64,000 bases of DNA from Berberis thunbergii (GCA_003290165.1 QNQO01006979.1:496001-560000), one strand, 5' to 3'; positions 36,635 through 50,596 are shown, numbered from the stretch's first letter. Made by a program: numbers and translations. The notes: a model not told the origin generated them from the letters alone.

Positions 36635-39600
36635 ACTTAGATGCTCCTCCTATGTTATCACCCTCTATGAGACCACCTACCTTGATTTACTTCAAGATCA
36701 AAGATGGACTTCCCACAACCAAAATAGCTGCAAACAAAGTCTTCCAGCCACCAAAACCATATTTACTTTCTCCTTCTCCCTATCAAGTGCACTACCTTAG
36801 TTTGCTTCAAAACTAAAGAGACCTCTTGGTGCACTTCAAGATGAAAGAAGACTAGAAGACAACAACAAGGTAATCATGTGGAGGAAGAAAAGAAGAAAAG
36901 AAGAGTGATGTTAAAGGGAGTGGTAGTAGGGGAGCTAGGTATATTATGTAGGAGGGTTTTTTTGTTTTTTTGTTTGTTTTGTTTTGTTTTCAAACTTGCA
37001 AGGTGAGTAAGGAGGGGGTTGGTTTTTTCTTTATAGGTGAAAGCGATTCTTCTATTGCACTTTGTGGGGGGATTGAATGAAGAGAAGCTTTGGGAGGGAG
37101 GGAGTGAGAGATGAGGACAACAAAGAGAAAGAAGGATTTGCTTTGCTGGGATTGGGAACGTGGCATGGAGGGAACCTGCCTTGCTTTACAAGCTGATTGG
37201 GTCCATATAACATGCTTGAATTGCTTTGGGTTGTGTATTTGCATGCAGCTAGCTACTACTATATCCAAAGGGACCTCACTATATTATATCTTTTTCCTAC
37301 CTACAAGTACAGTATGATCAGAAACATAATTTGGTGCCCTATTTTCATTACTCTCACCTAAATTTTGCTAAATAAGCTGTTCTACATATACAGATAATAT
37401 AAGGACATAAAGCACCACAGGGTACTATGGTTTAGAATTAGGCAATCACAATTCAAACATAATTTTCGTAAATCGCTTTGTCCGGATGATCTTTGTACCT
37501 AGGTCTAGAAACCGGAAATAACTTGCAATGAGTCTAAATGCTGATATTAGGTGGAATACCTACACTGAACATGATGGATATACTCCATGTTTATTGGTTA
37601 GGAGGTGAACCTTATGATAAAGACAGCATATGAGGTCCAAGTGCCTTAGGTGCAACCCAATTTTTAAAAAAAAAAATGCCACCGGTTTTTTCTATGAAAA
37701 CATTGTGTGCATGTGCAAAAGGGAAGCATGGAAATCCCATGCCATGCTTGCATAGTAAAAGTTTAACCTAAGAATAATACCCTATGAAGAGATGATACAT
37801 GGCATCCCATCGTACACACTTCCAATGCAAATCCAAAAGGATGATAATAGCTAGCGGAAAATGGGGGTTTATACCATACTTGTGGTTAGATAGGCAAAAA
37901 GAGCAACATAACAAGTATCGCTATTGAAGGTTGACCCTTTAAATCCTATTGTGAATGACTAACCACAATAGTTGACCAAGTCGGAGTGCAAAATGACTAA
38001 GCTCGTCAAAGTATAGAAATACCCTACTTGGAGGCATCTATGCGTGCAAGGGCTACTATAGCAGGCTTCATATGATTGTTCATTGTTCGAAATCATCCGG
38101 TCTGGTAGAAATCCAAACCGAACCGAAATGAACTTTAGTTGAACCTAAAAACTGAAACAGACCGAAAAAACCTATGCTTTACCGAACTAACAAAAGTTAT
38201 GTAAATACTAAATAGTAAAGTATTTTATGTATCATCTATATATATAATTATAATTAGAAAAAAATAAATATATGTATCGCTACAGCCCTAATTGAGGATC
38301 CTCCCAATATGATTGTTGTTGATGCTCTTATATGTTTGAAAAATTCGAAGCTGCCTTGTTTGGGTGTTTCTTTAGGGTTTTTTGACACTTCTACCCTTTC
38401 TGTGGTTGTATTTTAAAGAGAATGAGTAACAAGTGTTAAAAACTCTAAAGATGCACCCAAACAAAGCAGCGTAGAAGTACTCTATTATTTACTTTTAGAA
38501 TGGGAAAAATAAAGTTGTTGTTTGGTGGTCTATTTTTATTTAATAAAATAAGTTTTTTTTTTTTAAATTTGACACTCATTAGTTTATACTTATTAGAGTT
38601 TGGCAGTCGATTTGAAAACTATTTGAGTATAATCCTCGTTTTTTTACGGAACCGTTGAGTCTATGTTATTTACCAGTCAATATTAATTTGCAAACCCTTT
38701 TGCCCTTACCTTGTTACGCCGGAATAACCCATCTAGAAATTGGGGCTTAATCCTAATCCATTATAAGCACTTAAAACAACAAAATACTATAAAAAAATGC
38801 CTAAAAATAAACTAAAGCTTGGACTAGACACAAGCACAAAACATAAATACAATAACTTCAACCCCATAATTGGTCTATAATAGGGCATACAAGGTTATTA
38901 TATTAGCATAGTGAAATTTTTATGATTAGCATGAAAAGGTACAATAAAGACCCAAGGTGATTTGCTATGGAGGGATCAAACATGATCATATCATTTGTAG
39001 ATTTGCTTTTTAACTAGCCAAATCACAAAGGTACCAATTCTCCATGCATATTTTCACTCAATTATTAAGTGTTCAATTAACAATAATTAAATGTAAATAC
39101 AGTGCTCAAGAAGGAAGATAAGATATTTAGGGAATATATGTTAACTGTTCCATCACTTAATGTGAATCTAGTAGAGACAAGTTTGAGGGAGAAACCATGT
39201 TACTTTGTTTACAAGCCTCTAGTTGGGAATATAGTTATAGTCTCTCACCTTACTCAAACAGGGCAACTTTCACAAGGCACATTTCTTATCATTCACTAAA
39301 TGAAAACCTCTTGCAGTAGTGTCTAAATTTGATAATAGTGTTTCAAGAATCAAATGTTCAAATGGCAAACAACTTTGTTAAAGCATCTCAGTCAAAACCA
39401 ATCCCATATTTCTAGTGTTACAATTAATTTAGCTTTTGGGTTTCCAATCCAAAATTTTGAACATAAACTAGTCACTTATTGTAGATCAATGAAATTGGTG
39501 TTGATGACATGCTTTGTGTGATAAATTTGAACTCAATAAACTTAGTCACTAGTGTAGATCAATGAAATTGGTTTTGAAGACATGTTTGTTTGATAAACTT
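36635..39600. other. Upstream region of the CLE gene and intergenic DNA
   Basis: The first few hundred bases should hold the CLE promoter and 5' leader; no TATA box was fixed. At about 38090-38290 there is a degenerate stretch of CCGAACCGAA words ending TACAGCCCTA, like the end of the MITE at 6348-6745. At 39470-39600 a short segment (TGTAGATCAATGAAATTGG) is duplicated. No gene was recognised. Confidence 0.45.
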
Positions 39601-39639
39601 TGATATTTTAAGTATTATTTAATTAAGTGGACTGTTTAA

Positions 39640-42074
39640 TGGGATCCGATACATTAGTGTTGGTATGATATTTTAAGTATTATTTAATTAAGGGGTTGAA
39701 GAACATCTCCGTGAAGGGGCTGAAGAACATCTCCGAGAAGGGGCTCTGATAGATGGCTGCATCTCGGCCTCCTTCAGATCAAATCTCCTTCAGGCTGCAT
39801 CTCCTTCAGATCTACCGGATCCAAATCTGTGTTGAGACCTACTTCAGATCTGCGAGAGGAGGGTAGCGAGGTCTGCTCTCTGCGAGAGGAGGGCTGCGAG
39901 GCTCTCTTCAGATCTACGAGAGGAAGGTTGCGAGGCTCTGCGAAGAGGAAGGTGCACAACTGCAAGAGGACTGCGAAGAGGTTAGATCTGCTTCGTGAGA
40001 GTTTCATATCTACCGGCCACTATTCAGGCCTGGCTTGATCAGGACACAGTGGGTTATGACGGCTCCTCTAGCCGTCAACCCTCTCCCTTTGGGGGGCAGG
40101 GAACCTACTGCAGCAGCTCCTAAGCCTACTTTCGCATAGATATTGGGGAAAATTCTAGTTGATGAGATTAAGGAAATACAAGTGGAAGCCACTAGATTTC
40201 GAAAGAAGGAGAGCCTGCCATTGGGATTACAGCGTCTGATGAGACACGTGGGGAAGACTTCATGGAAAAACATGTGATAGTTCTAGAGTTCTCTAGTTAC
40301 AGGCCTACGTTGGTCGACATTCGAGCTTCGATTCACAAAACTTGGGGTATCCTAGGAGATTTCTCGCTAGGATTACTTGATCAACGTCACGTTTTGGTAC
40401 GTCTTCAATCGGAGGTTGAAGCAAAGAAAGTTCTATCGAGAGATTCCGTTTTGATTCATGGAGTCCGATTTAAAGCCTTCCGCTGGCACGATGGTTTCAG
40501 TCTGAGAGTGGATCCGATCTCGGTTCCTTTATGCGTAGAGTTGCCTAACTTGCCTTTGCATTAATTTCATCCTCCTCTTTTGAAAGCAATTGTGAACTCT
40601 TTTGGTGGTTTTTTGCGCATGAATGATCATACTAGATGTTTATCTCACCCGGGTTCTACTCGTGTTTGCGTGGAGATGTCTTTGACGGCTAAGCTACCTA
40701 ATAGAATTTGGATAGACAGGGCTAACAATAGGGGTTTTTGGTAGAAAATTGAATACCCGGGGTTCAAATATTGTGATTATTGTTCATTGCTAGGGCATCA
40801 GGAAGAAACTTGCAAAAAAAAGTTAGGTCATAAGGGCAATGTGACAACCTTTAACTTGGCAAAAGAAGAGAAGACTGAGAAACAAAAGGTGGAAGCCAAA
40901 ATTATCAAGCAACAATATGTTCCAGTGGCCAACAAAAATAAAGCGATAAAACCAGAAGTAGGCACAAGTGGCACAAAGAATAATCAGGGTGAGGAAATCA
41001 AGGAGGGAGTTGGGGTTGAACAGTCAGTGACCAACGATCCGGTGAAAGTAAGTTTGTCAAACAAATTCGAGTCACTTATGGAGAACATTGTCGAAGATGA
41101 GAATACCCAAATAGATAATCAATTGGTTAGTAAGGAGAAGTTTCCTGCCAGTGACACGACCTCTCAAGAAACAACGGCTGACGACCTTCTCGAGGCAGGG
41201 TATACAACTAGTGAGATTGAAAAAGCGATTGGGAAGACAGGAGAAACAACTAAATATGACACAGCTATGCTCAACAGCTGTGCTCATAATGTGAGTGACA
41301 TCAATGTTGCAGTGACAGAAGAAAATCAGGCAGCAATTGTAGAAGACTTGGCAATAGACAAGAATGACAACGAATTGGTGGCAGAACATAGAAGTAAGTA
41401 CCCAAATGAAATTGTGCCCAACTCAATTGAGGATGATAAAGTAGGAGAAGTCAACAACATGCCGGCAGCCAATAGTTCAGGTGCAAAGAAAGACAACAAC
41501 TCCCAGGATGATGATGTGCAAATTGGGCACTGCAGTGTGATACAACTCACCGAAACAAAACTGAATAAAGCGAAAGGTTTCCTTCCTCTTCTTGAGATTG
41601 AATATGCGTTAACGATGATAAATGAATACGAAAAGGGGAATGTCGTTCCTTCTCCATTGCGAGAAGCTATTGCAAGTCATGGCAAAGATGCAATGAAGGC
41701 AAACTACATTTGGTTAAAAGATGTATAGGAAGAGGATAAGAACCGCACATGCAATAGATTGAGACAAGAAATTTGTCAGGTTCCTGAAGAAAAGCATGGG
41801 CCAGACCTCTCCAGTGATGATGATGTGTTTACAGAACCGGTTGCAAAGACGTTCTCTAACACCCACACCAAAGATTTTCGACTCTGTCCCCGAAAATCCA
41901 ATAGACCTAAGAAAACAAACAAAAGTTACAAAGGCTGAGTTGGTTTATAGTCTAGGTTTGTTTTGGTGAATCCTTTATTGTGAGAGTTTGTTTCAGTATT
42001 TGTTTTTACTTTTGTTTCGTTTGTATAAAGGTTTTGGAGTCCTTAAAACCCAACTCACTTTCCAAAACAAAAAA
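39640..42074 (+). mobile_element. LINE-derived insertion with only the ORF1-like gene
   Basis: The insertion ends in an A-rich tail (AAAACAAAAAAA, to 42074) and is flanked by a 14-base target duplication, AGTGGACTGTTTAA (39626-39639, 42075-42088). These are signs of target-primed reverse transcription. The only coding block is a DUF4283/zinc-knuckle protein; endonuclease and RT are absent. The 5' part (39690-40010) is made of repeated GAAGAACATCTCCG, CTCCTTCAGATC and TGCGAGAGGAGG words. Confidence 0.8.
40262..41938 (+). pseudogene. DUF4283 / CCHC zinc-knuckle protein (LINE ORF1-like)
   Basis: A single reading frame runs from the ATG at 40262 to a TGA at 41936-41938, broken by in-frame stops at 40562, 40742 and 41726. 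The first part (VDIRASIHKTWGILGDFSLG, DQRHVLVRLQSEVEAKKVL) fits DUF4283, and YCDYCSLLGHQEETC is a CX2CX4HX4C knuckle. The remaining 300 codons are Lys/Glu/Asn-rich and of low complexity. A further frameshifted piece upstream (KILVDEIKEIQVEATRF) probably belongs to the same protein. Such proteins are ORF1 of plant L1-type LINEs. Three stops over about 560 codons show moderate decay. Confidence 0.78.
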
Positions 42075-42088
42075 AGTGGACTGTTTAA

Positions 42089-42881
42089 ACAATATTCTAG
42101 ATGAATGAAATTGGTGTTGAACACAATACTATTTAGAGTGACTAGCTCCATTAAAATGATGTTGGTTCATACTCTCTATCAAGAAAGCTCATCCAACTCT
42201 TACTTATTGGCTATTGAAACAAACAAATGTTGATCCTTAATCTTCAAGGCTTTTTTCTAGATGGCACGCCCTCCGCTCCTCATGAACTTCTTGTTCTTCT
42301 ATTTCTAAGCACGGTAATTCCTTGTCGGCTAAATTACCTAATTTCCTTCTTTTTTTTATTATCTAGAATGTATTATTTTCTTTATTTGTTTGATTCATAT
42401 ACTTGAACCTTTTCTGCCTTTCTGATATTCTTGTTCTTGTGTGTGGTTGTGGTAGCTAGCTGCTTGTTCAGAATACTAAAGAATGGGGACCCAGAGCAGT
42501 CAAGGCCGCCAACAATGGAACATACCCCATTCAAGAAAAGATGGTAATCTTTGGTTCTTTGAGAGAGTAACTTATTTTGGAATAGAATCATAATCTATAC
42601 ATTGCCCTTCTGAAAAATGGAATCAGATATATAGTTTAGTTGATGAAGCATCCTAGGCATGCAATCAAATCCCAGTAGATTAGAACTACTCTCAACTCTT
42701 GTCTTCTTTGCTTTACTTTATGAAAGAAAAAGACATTATGTACATGTACTTTGAAGGAATTTATGTTCCCTCCACAAATTCCCCACTCTTCCTCCCTAGC
42801 TGCTTGTTACTACTACATACACACATTCACAAGACAGCATCAGACATCAATAACTTTTCAACTAAGAATTTATTCTTGCAA

Positions 42882-42946
<65 letters not shown>

Positions 42947-44529
42947 AAAGCAATGTTCCAATATTACTTAATTAGCTAGTTTCAGCTCATGTACGTGGTG
43001 TTATAATACCTATGATGTTAGAGCACCTTTTTTCTGCACGAATGACCTTAGGCTCCGAGGGGTTTTGGCGTACAATTTACTCATCACGTCCATCTCAAAC
43101 GTAAAACAGCAATAGAGTTTTCATGTGATGTGAAGCTCATTTTAAATACCCAGGAGGAGTTTATAAGTATTTTGTGTGAATATATGCTATTATAATTAAT
43201 GTGAAGATCTGTCTTCCTAATTAAATTTGATTCATTTTTCTCTATAGAAAAGTATGTTTAATGATATTTTGTGGACCAAACCTAGCTAGGTGCCAATGAC
43301 TAAAAATTCTAAGGTCCCCCCTTTCCTCATGAATTGTCGATAAATATCTAATACTGTAGTACGTACAATTAGGTTAGCGCACATGAAATGAAAGATTGTT
43401 GGAAGCTAACATTTGATTGGTTTCCTCTAAGGAATCTTTTTTACATCATTTTGATGCTCATCAATCACCCAACAATCGAATGATGATGAACCTGAATTTC
43501 TATAGCTACCAAGTACCAACATTATTCAAATAAGTTTGATGTAGGATATTATATATATACATAAATGTACAAGACAAAATTGTAGTTTACAACTTGACTC
43601 GTGCACCAGAGTGTGACATTTCAAGGCCACCCATAATTACCTATTTTGGGTAACAGTTGAGTTGATCCAATGTACTAAAAGGCAGGAATAACACAGTTTT
43701 CAATTTTAATAAAAATTTATGGGGAGCCTCTGCTTCAGCCTTCAAGAAGCTGTTTAGTTTAACTTCTTTCTCTTACTCTCTTATTTTCATGAAGAAGAGA
43801 AAAAGAAGAAGAAGAAAAAAAGGTTCATCTCATTTTGGTTTGGTTAGGGTCTTAGAGTACAAAATGTGAGAAGGGTCCCAGCTTCCCTATTCAATTAAAA
43901 TTTGATCATCTTTATGGGATCTGAACAGTCAAATTTGCACCTTTGCCCTTTGGACAATTTTCCCTTGATTTGATTTGTATCAAGGCATGCATGGCATAGT
44001 AATGCACATACATAGCTGTGCTAATATTCTACAGGCCCCATTATGGATTCTATGCCCACAAAAACCAATAGGTTTGGAACTCAAAGAATGCAATTCCATG
44101 CCCTAATGGGGTAGCACTGTACTTTTTCTCATACAAGCTTCTTTTTATGTTGATGGACATACAGATGTTACAGAGTTTTATTTATTTCTTATGCTTAAAA
44201 ATATTCCAATACACTTTCGTGATGTCTAGAAGATTGCACCCTTATTAAAAGAATGAAGTTTATCTTAGTGAGAAAACAGTTCTATGAAGAATTGATTTCA
44301 TGTTAGTAAATAGACAACTAAACAACGAAAATTTGCATAACAAGGGAAATGGATTCAATTTTCCAAAGAAAAATGACTAACCATACATACCCTACACTAC
44401 TTCTTTTTATGAGAAATCAATTGCTTAATTAGAATGTTGGATGACTAACTTGGGTTAATATAGTGATGGGCCTGATTAATCCGAACCATATCGGGATCAT
44501 TCATAGTCTTTTTATGTGTATTTTATTTG
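42089..44529. other. Intergenic region with a long (TA)n microsatellite
   Basis: No gene was recognised. A (TA)n run of about 60 bases lies at 42882-42944. A GAAGAA/AAGAAG-rich run occurs at 43788-43820. Confidence 0.5.
42882..42944. repeat. (TA)n microsatellite
   Basis: About 31 uninterrupted TA units. Similar shorter runs occur at 22110-22130 and 50173-50212. Confidence 0.95.
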
Positions 44530-44534
44530 TTCTT

Positions 44535-44751
44535 TAATAAACTGAGAATTGTGGAAGAATTTGATGTATTTTCCATTTATTGTGCTATTGGCGTTAAATA
44601 GCCAAGCTCAACTCCCTAATTTAGGGATATTGTTACGAAACTCCCTAATTTAGGGATATTGTTACAAAGTCAAGATTTAAGGAATATTTGCAAAACAGCT
44701 TACTTGACGAAATATGTACACTAGTAATTATGTACGCTAATAATCCTAATA
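44535..44751 (-). repeat. 3' LTR of the copia element
   Basis: It pairs with 58500-58731. A short segment (CTCCCTAATTTAGGGATATT) is duplicated in this copy, and about 45 bases present in the other LTR are missing. The purine-rich tract (TTGAGGGGGAG on the minus strand) abuts it at 44752-44762. Confidence 0.9.
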
Positions 44752-44937
44752 CTCCCCCTCAAGTTGGAGAGTGAGGATTTCGAACATCCAACTTGCCAAA
44801 TATAAACTGAAATTGTTGATGACCAAGGGCTTTTATGAAAATATCGGCAGACTACTTTGAAAACGGAACATAAGATGTGGAAATATTCCCAGCGAGTAAC
44901 TGTTCCCGGACATAGTGACATTCAACTTCGATATGCT

Positions 44938-46690
44938 TTATACGCTTGTGGAAGACCGCATATTATCACAGAAAAGGCGCATGGGCTTCGCGTGGAAACC
45001 CCCAAGAGACGACAGTAAGGATTTCATCCAAGTGAGCTCACAAGTAGTTACAACCATGGCGCGGTATTGAACCTTTGCGGATGAGCGAGAGCCACAGTGG
45101 GCTGCTTCTTCGTTTTCCAAGACACATGAGAGGACCCAAGTTGGATGAAATAAGCCGTGAGGGAATGGCGTGTCAGTGGGCAGGCGGCTCAGTCCGAGTC
45201 ACAGAAAGCATAGAGTTGGAGAAAGCTATATGAGCGAAGTACAATACCCTGACCCGGGGTCCCTTTGAGATAGCAAAGGACTCGAAACACAACGTCGAGA
45301 TGGTCTTGCCACGGCTCATGCAAAAACTGGGTCAAAATGTGAACATCGTAACAAATATCCGGACGTGTGATAGATAAATAGACAAGACGTCCCACCAGTC
45401 GACGATAGCGACCCGGGTCATGAAAAAGGCGACCCGTTGCACGAGCAAGAGTATGGTTCTGCTCCATGGGTGTCGCAGCTGGCTTGGGACCCGTAAGACC
45501 CGCTTCCTTCAAAATATCAAGAGTGTACTTTCGTAGGCATAAGAAAAGATCGGAAGAGTTGCGTGTTGCCTCAATGCCAAGGAAGTATTTGAGAGGCCCT
45601 AGATCTTTAAGCTGAAAACAGTCATTAAGATATTTCTTGAAAGAAGTGCAAGCCTATGAATTATTGTCTGCCACAATAAGATCATCAACATAGACATGAA
45701 CAGACAAAAAAATCATATTTACGGTAGGTAAAAAGAGTATGATCGGCATGAGACTGAAGAAAACCATAATTACGAAGAGCAGTGGCAGCTTGGCTAACCA
45801 ATTTCGCGGTGATTGGCGAAGACCATAAAGAGATTTTCGAAGTCGAGAAACTTTATTGGGATGAGAAGAAGAGAATCCCGACGGAAGACGCATGTAAACC
45901 TCCTCATGAAGATCACCATGAAGAAAGGCATTATTAACATCTAGTTGGTGTAATTCCCAACCTTTAATAACCGCAACAGCAAGAAATGTCCGAACACTGA
46001 CCAATTTAGCAACCGGGGCAAAAGTTTCACCATAGTCTATGCCTTCAATCTGAGTGTCCCCGCGGACCACAACGCGGGCTTTGTACCGCTCAATAGTACC
46101 ATCAGAATTATATTACAATTTGTAGACCCATTTGCAGCCAATGGGCTTTTTACCTGCAGGAAGATCGATAATGGTCCATGTACCATTGTGCTCCAAAGCA
46201 TCGATTTCAGATTGCATGGCCTTACGCCAATTAGAATCCTGCACAACCTCAGTAAATGATCGGGGTTCAACCCCAGCAGTTACAGCCGCAAAGAATTGGG
46301 AATGAGAAGCCGAGAAATTTGCACAAGTAATATAATTGGCTAAAGGATACCGCTTACCTGAAAACCCGGTTGAAGGAGAAGCCGAAGAGGGGTGTAAAAC
46401 TTGTGTTGTGTGGCATACATAATCACGGAGACGGGCAAACGACTGTCTAGAGCGTTGGCCGCGACCAAGAGGCTGGGTGATCACGGCCTAATCTGGTGCG
46501 ACAGGAGATGGGACGGCAAGAACTTGCTCGTCCCTAGGAGGTGTCGAGGCCGTAGGCGTGATAAAAGCTGACCGACTCCACATGGGAAGAAGCAGACCCA
46601 TTGGAAGGAACATCTCCCCCTGACTCCAAACGTGGGGACACCAAGATCTCAGTACTCGACTGTTCCCAAGCCCAATCATTAGCTAGTGGT
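44938..46690 (-). pseudogene. Copia reverse transcriptase and RNase H region
   Basis: From the 5' side the frames give SDSNWRKAMQSEIDALEHNG-like sequence around 46230, then [55 protein letters not shown] and YVDDLIVA (45654-46070), the copia RT blocks. Then LFHDPGRYRRLVGRLVYLSI and TRPDICYDVHILTQFLHEPW (45189-45512) and YRAMVVTTCELTWMKSLLSS (44938-45120) are the RNase H end. Frames shift between blocks, so no active enzyme is made. The region starts immediately after the Athila-like insertion at 46701. Confidence 0.88.
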
Positions 46691-46700
46691 AATGGAGAGG

Positions 46701-48599
46701 TGATGCGGGCTTAACTGGCCTAAATAAATATGCCAATTTGACCCACTTGTAATAACCGCAAGTGCACGGTGTCTAACTGGTAGACAACGACAAAAAGTAC
46801 GGGTCGATCTCACGAGGAATGTGGATGCAATTGAATTTAATAATTTACTTCAACTAATTTACAGAAAAAATGGGGTTACAGTGTTTTTAAAATTAAACTA
46901 AAATAAAATAAAAATAAGAAAAATAAAAGGAAAGGAAAAGATAGATGAGATGGATTTTGTGGGGTTTAGACTCACCGATGAGTTAGCAAATATATTTAAA
47001 TCTAAATTACTGAAATTATAAACGAGATGCTTTAGGGATGAGGATCTCTTACTTACACTGAAGATGTGATCATTAAAATTCAATTCAGTTTTAAAATCCA
47101 ATGTTACAATTAACTTTAGCATAAATTATAGACTCCTAGAATTGAGTGTCTTGTTACAGCACACTCAATCACAAGTATAATTTATTAAGTTTCAACTCCT
47201 AGCATTGAGTGTTTTATTACGACACACTCAATCACAAGTTCAAGCTTAATAATTTTTGGCACATGCTTTGAATATTGATAAAATGTGAATCTAACTGCCA
47301 AACATATCAATTTTTAATCGAACATGAAAGGTGAAAGCAATTGATCAAAATTTTGAAATAAAATTGTAATTAACAATTAAGCATTTAAGTCAGTAAAATA
47401 AATTAAAATGAATTATGCAACCCTTTTGGTTTGTCGCAAACTCGATGTGGTGGTACTCCGCAGATCAGCAGGTGATCCGAACACAAATCCAGAGAAAATG
47501 GTTGCAAATGCATTGTAGTGGTACAGAGAGAAGCTCGGGGTGCCAATAACAAAACTGTTTGAAAAACATTTATTTCCCTCCAATCGCGCGTTCCTCTGGT
47601 CATCGTCTCCAGCGAGCAACGCCGCTTACTGCGCCTTGTTTCCGCTCCTCTCGAGCTCCTTCATCCTCCAACCGATTCTGGAACCTGCAAAAGAGAAAAG
47701 GGATGGAAGAACAGAGAGAGATGCAATGAGAACACACAAAAAACAGAGAGAGAGATGCGAGGACTCCTCTGTTTCTGCTTCTGTGGCAGTGATGGTGCTC
47801 GGGTGATGGCCGCTTGCGATGGTGATCGTGAGAGAGGGGACAAGAAGGAGGGCCGAGACGAAGAGAGGTCGAAAGATAGCTCGGCGTTGGCTCGTCTTCC
47901 TCTATTTCGTAGTGGCGGTGATGGAGGCTCTGTTTCGTGGCGGTGGTCGATGGTTATGGCGTTGACAGGGACGGTGGCGGAGGAACAGATGATGGATGAT
48001 GGATGATAGAACAGGGAGAGGGACAGGGAGGTGGTGAGGAACGTGGTTGCTAGCGAAAAACAGGGAGGTGATGGGTGAAGTGAGACAGGGTTGTCACGCC
48101 CCTGTTTCGTGGTGGGTAGTGGTGGTGGGAGGTGGTGATGGTGAATCACTGTGTGAGAAAGAGGCTTTAATTTTCTGTAATATTTTCTTTTCCCTTCTCT
48201 TCCTCCCCTTTCTCATCTATTTTCTATTGTATTTATAGATAATGAACAAAATGAATAGAGATGAGATAAATGGATGATTCATGGAGTAAATCCAGGTAAA
48301 ATCAAATATGGATATGGGATAATTGAGAGAATATTATTTGGGTTTGATTGAACTTGGCATTGGGTTTGGGTTTATGGGTTTGGTTTTGGGTTTAGGTTAT
48401 GGGCTTAGGCTATTTTCACCTCCACTTTCTATGAAGTCACCATCTGAGATTGTACATTGCATTTTTTTTAATTATTTCTTCATTAAGCTCCACATTCTAC
48501 AAAAACACAAAAATTTAATAATTAATTTAAAATAAGATAAAAACAAGGATTAACAAAAATATAATAAGATGTAATAATGTTATAATTATGTGATTATGA
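46701..48599 (-). repeat. 3' LTR of the second Athila-like element
   Basis: On the minus strand it starts TCATAATCACATAATTATAA, one base off the TG start of the sister element, and follows the tract AGGTTTGGGAGTATT. It ends in CCCGCATCA. The stretch CCTCGTGAGATCGACCCG and GTGCACTTGCGGTTATTACA matches the end of the other Athila-like LTR. Confidence 0.82.
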
Positions 48600-50155
48600 A
48601 ATACTCCCAAACCTATATTTTGCTAGTCCTCGAGCAAAACAAAGAAAATAAAACCACAAATAAAATCCTAACTCACTTTCGCAGGAATTGTCGGTTGCAC
48701 TTACCTTTGAAAACGTGCAACAAGGCTTTGAAACCCTAGATTACCTCTAGGGGACGATTTATAGTCTCGTGAGGGTTTTCAGAAAATGGTACCCACAAAC
48801 ATTACTGACTCAAAAAAACTTGGTCCAACCGTGTTCATTTTAAAACTTCAAAAAATGCAAGAAACCATAGTGTCATTTTAGTGTATCAACCAATTTCAAA
48901 ATAATTTAATATTCTCCAAAAGTTAGAAAAAATTCATAATCATCCTCAACTCAATGTGTGTGTATGGATAACACTATCAACATAACTTTTCATTTCAGAG
49001 TAAAACAATGACTAAATCTCCTGTAGAAAGTTTGTTTTGACTTCAAACCTCTCATGTCACTCACAATAAAACACTCAGAGATTTGGTATTTCACTTAGTT
49101 TATATGTGAGGAAAGAGTAAATAATGGAAAATAATCATCTCCCATATAGTATTATGAAGAACAAACTTTTCAAGAATGGAATGAACATGATCTCATGGAC
49201 AGGAATATCAATTACTTTTGGAAATGTTGAATCAAACACCATAGGTCTTGGTTATTTAATCTCCACATCTACGGAACCAACATTTACCTAAGATCAACTA
49301 GGACTTTGTTGGGTTGTAACGGGGCTTGGGTAATGGTTAATAAGGAATGTCAAAGGATTAAAAAATTTCTAGGAATGTATACACCCATTGACGAACAATT
49401 AGGGCTGTCAAGAATAAACCAAATGTTGCGCCCCATCAATTTTTCTTCATTCTCACATCTTTATCCTCATTGAAGAATCAAATTTTTTTTTCACATAGAG
49501 GATTTATGAAATATCTCATATTTTGCTCTTTAATGCCCTTTTTACACCAAGTATATCCATCCATACACATTCCCAGAAAAGTTTGGTAACAAATAAAAGT
49601 TATTCTAATGCTCAAAAGGCTACAAAAGGTTAATGTTATGAGTAATTTAAAGGGCTAGTTAATGGTCTAAAGAAAGAAAAGGAAAAAAATGCCTAGATCA
49701 TTTCCTAAATTCGGGTCAGTATTATGACATCTCAATTGAATAAGCCAAGAAGTTCTAGTGTAATAATTCAATTTTGATGTCATTCCCAAAGCAATTGTAC
49801 AGAAAAATGAGAATAATGAGATTATCAACGAGATAATACGGACTCAAGAAAAATCAGAGTTTATGTATAACCCTCGAAAAAATAGAAAGGTTCAAAACTT
49901 TTAGCGTTAAGTCTCCATTATTATTCTAAGGTTTTCTAGTATATACTTCACTCATCAACTTCAAGTTATGCTAACATGGCTCATGGTGCAAAGATAATCG
50001 AGTTGAAAAATCTTATGAACTAGATCTAACTTAAGGATCATACTAAACTTTCAGTCTTTATCAATATACCAATATGTCAAGTTGGCTTGCATTTTCTTGA
50101 GCATAAAACATTTAAAATCCATTTTCATAATCGCAAAAGACCAAGTTTTCTAGAC

Positions 50156-50214
<59 letters not shown>

Positions 50215-50596
50215 AAGAACAAGAAAAGAAAACACTATGAAAAACTCACCGACTCATGAACCCTGCCCCCAAACCTAATCCAAACATTGTCCTCAATGTT
50301 TAACAAAATAATTCTGACAAATGAATGAAATAAGTACATGAGAGAAGGTTAGAACAGTATTACCGTGGTGAAGATTTTACCAATTTCCACAAGTAATCCA
50401 CCGATGAGAGCTCAGAGACAAAAGAATTATGGATTAGTTAATAGAAATAGATAAAAGACGTAGCGATTGGTTTAACGTCATCAGCCTGGCAAATATTCTT
50501 CCTAAAAAAATGGTGTATCGAAAAGTGGAGAGGAAGAACATGACAAACACTTAGTCCATGGTCGTATATCAACAACCTGAACAGTTGAGGATCAGT
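48600..50596 (-). other. 3' non-coding region of the second Athila-like element
   Basis: AT-rich DNA without open frames of note. It is colinear in style with 25344-27673 of the sister element (for example CGAGGACTAGCAAAATATAG next to the LTR) and includes a (TA)n run at 50173-50212. Confidence 0.6.

Noticed and set aside
38090..38290. Degenerate CCGAACCGAA stretch ending in CAGCCCTA as another MITE
   Set aside because: The right end fits, but no left end or target duplication could be found, so it is not listed as an element.
42699..42975. Two open frames ending in Tyr-Ile repeats
   Set aside because: They are translations of the (TA)n microsatellite. The same applies to 50087-50278.
47540..48238. 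Several open frames of 60-160 codons on both strands
   Set aside because: They lie in the LTR of the Athila-like element; the parallel copy at 54144-54820 has the same frames. They are repeat sequence, not genes.
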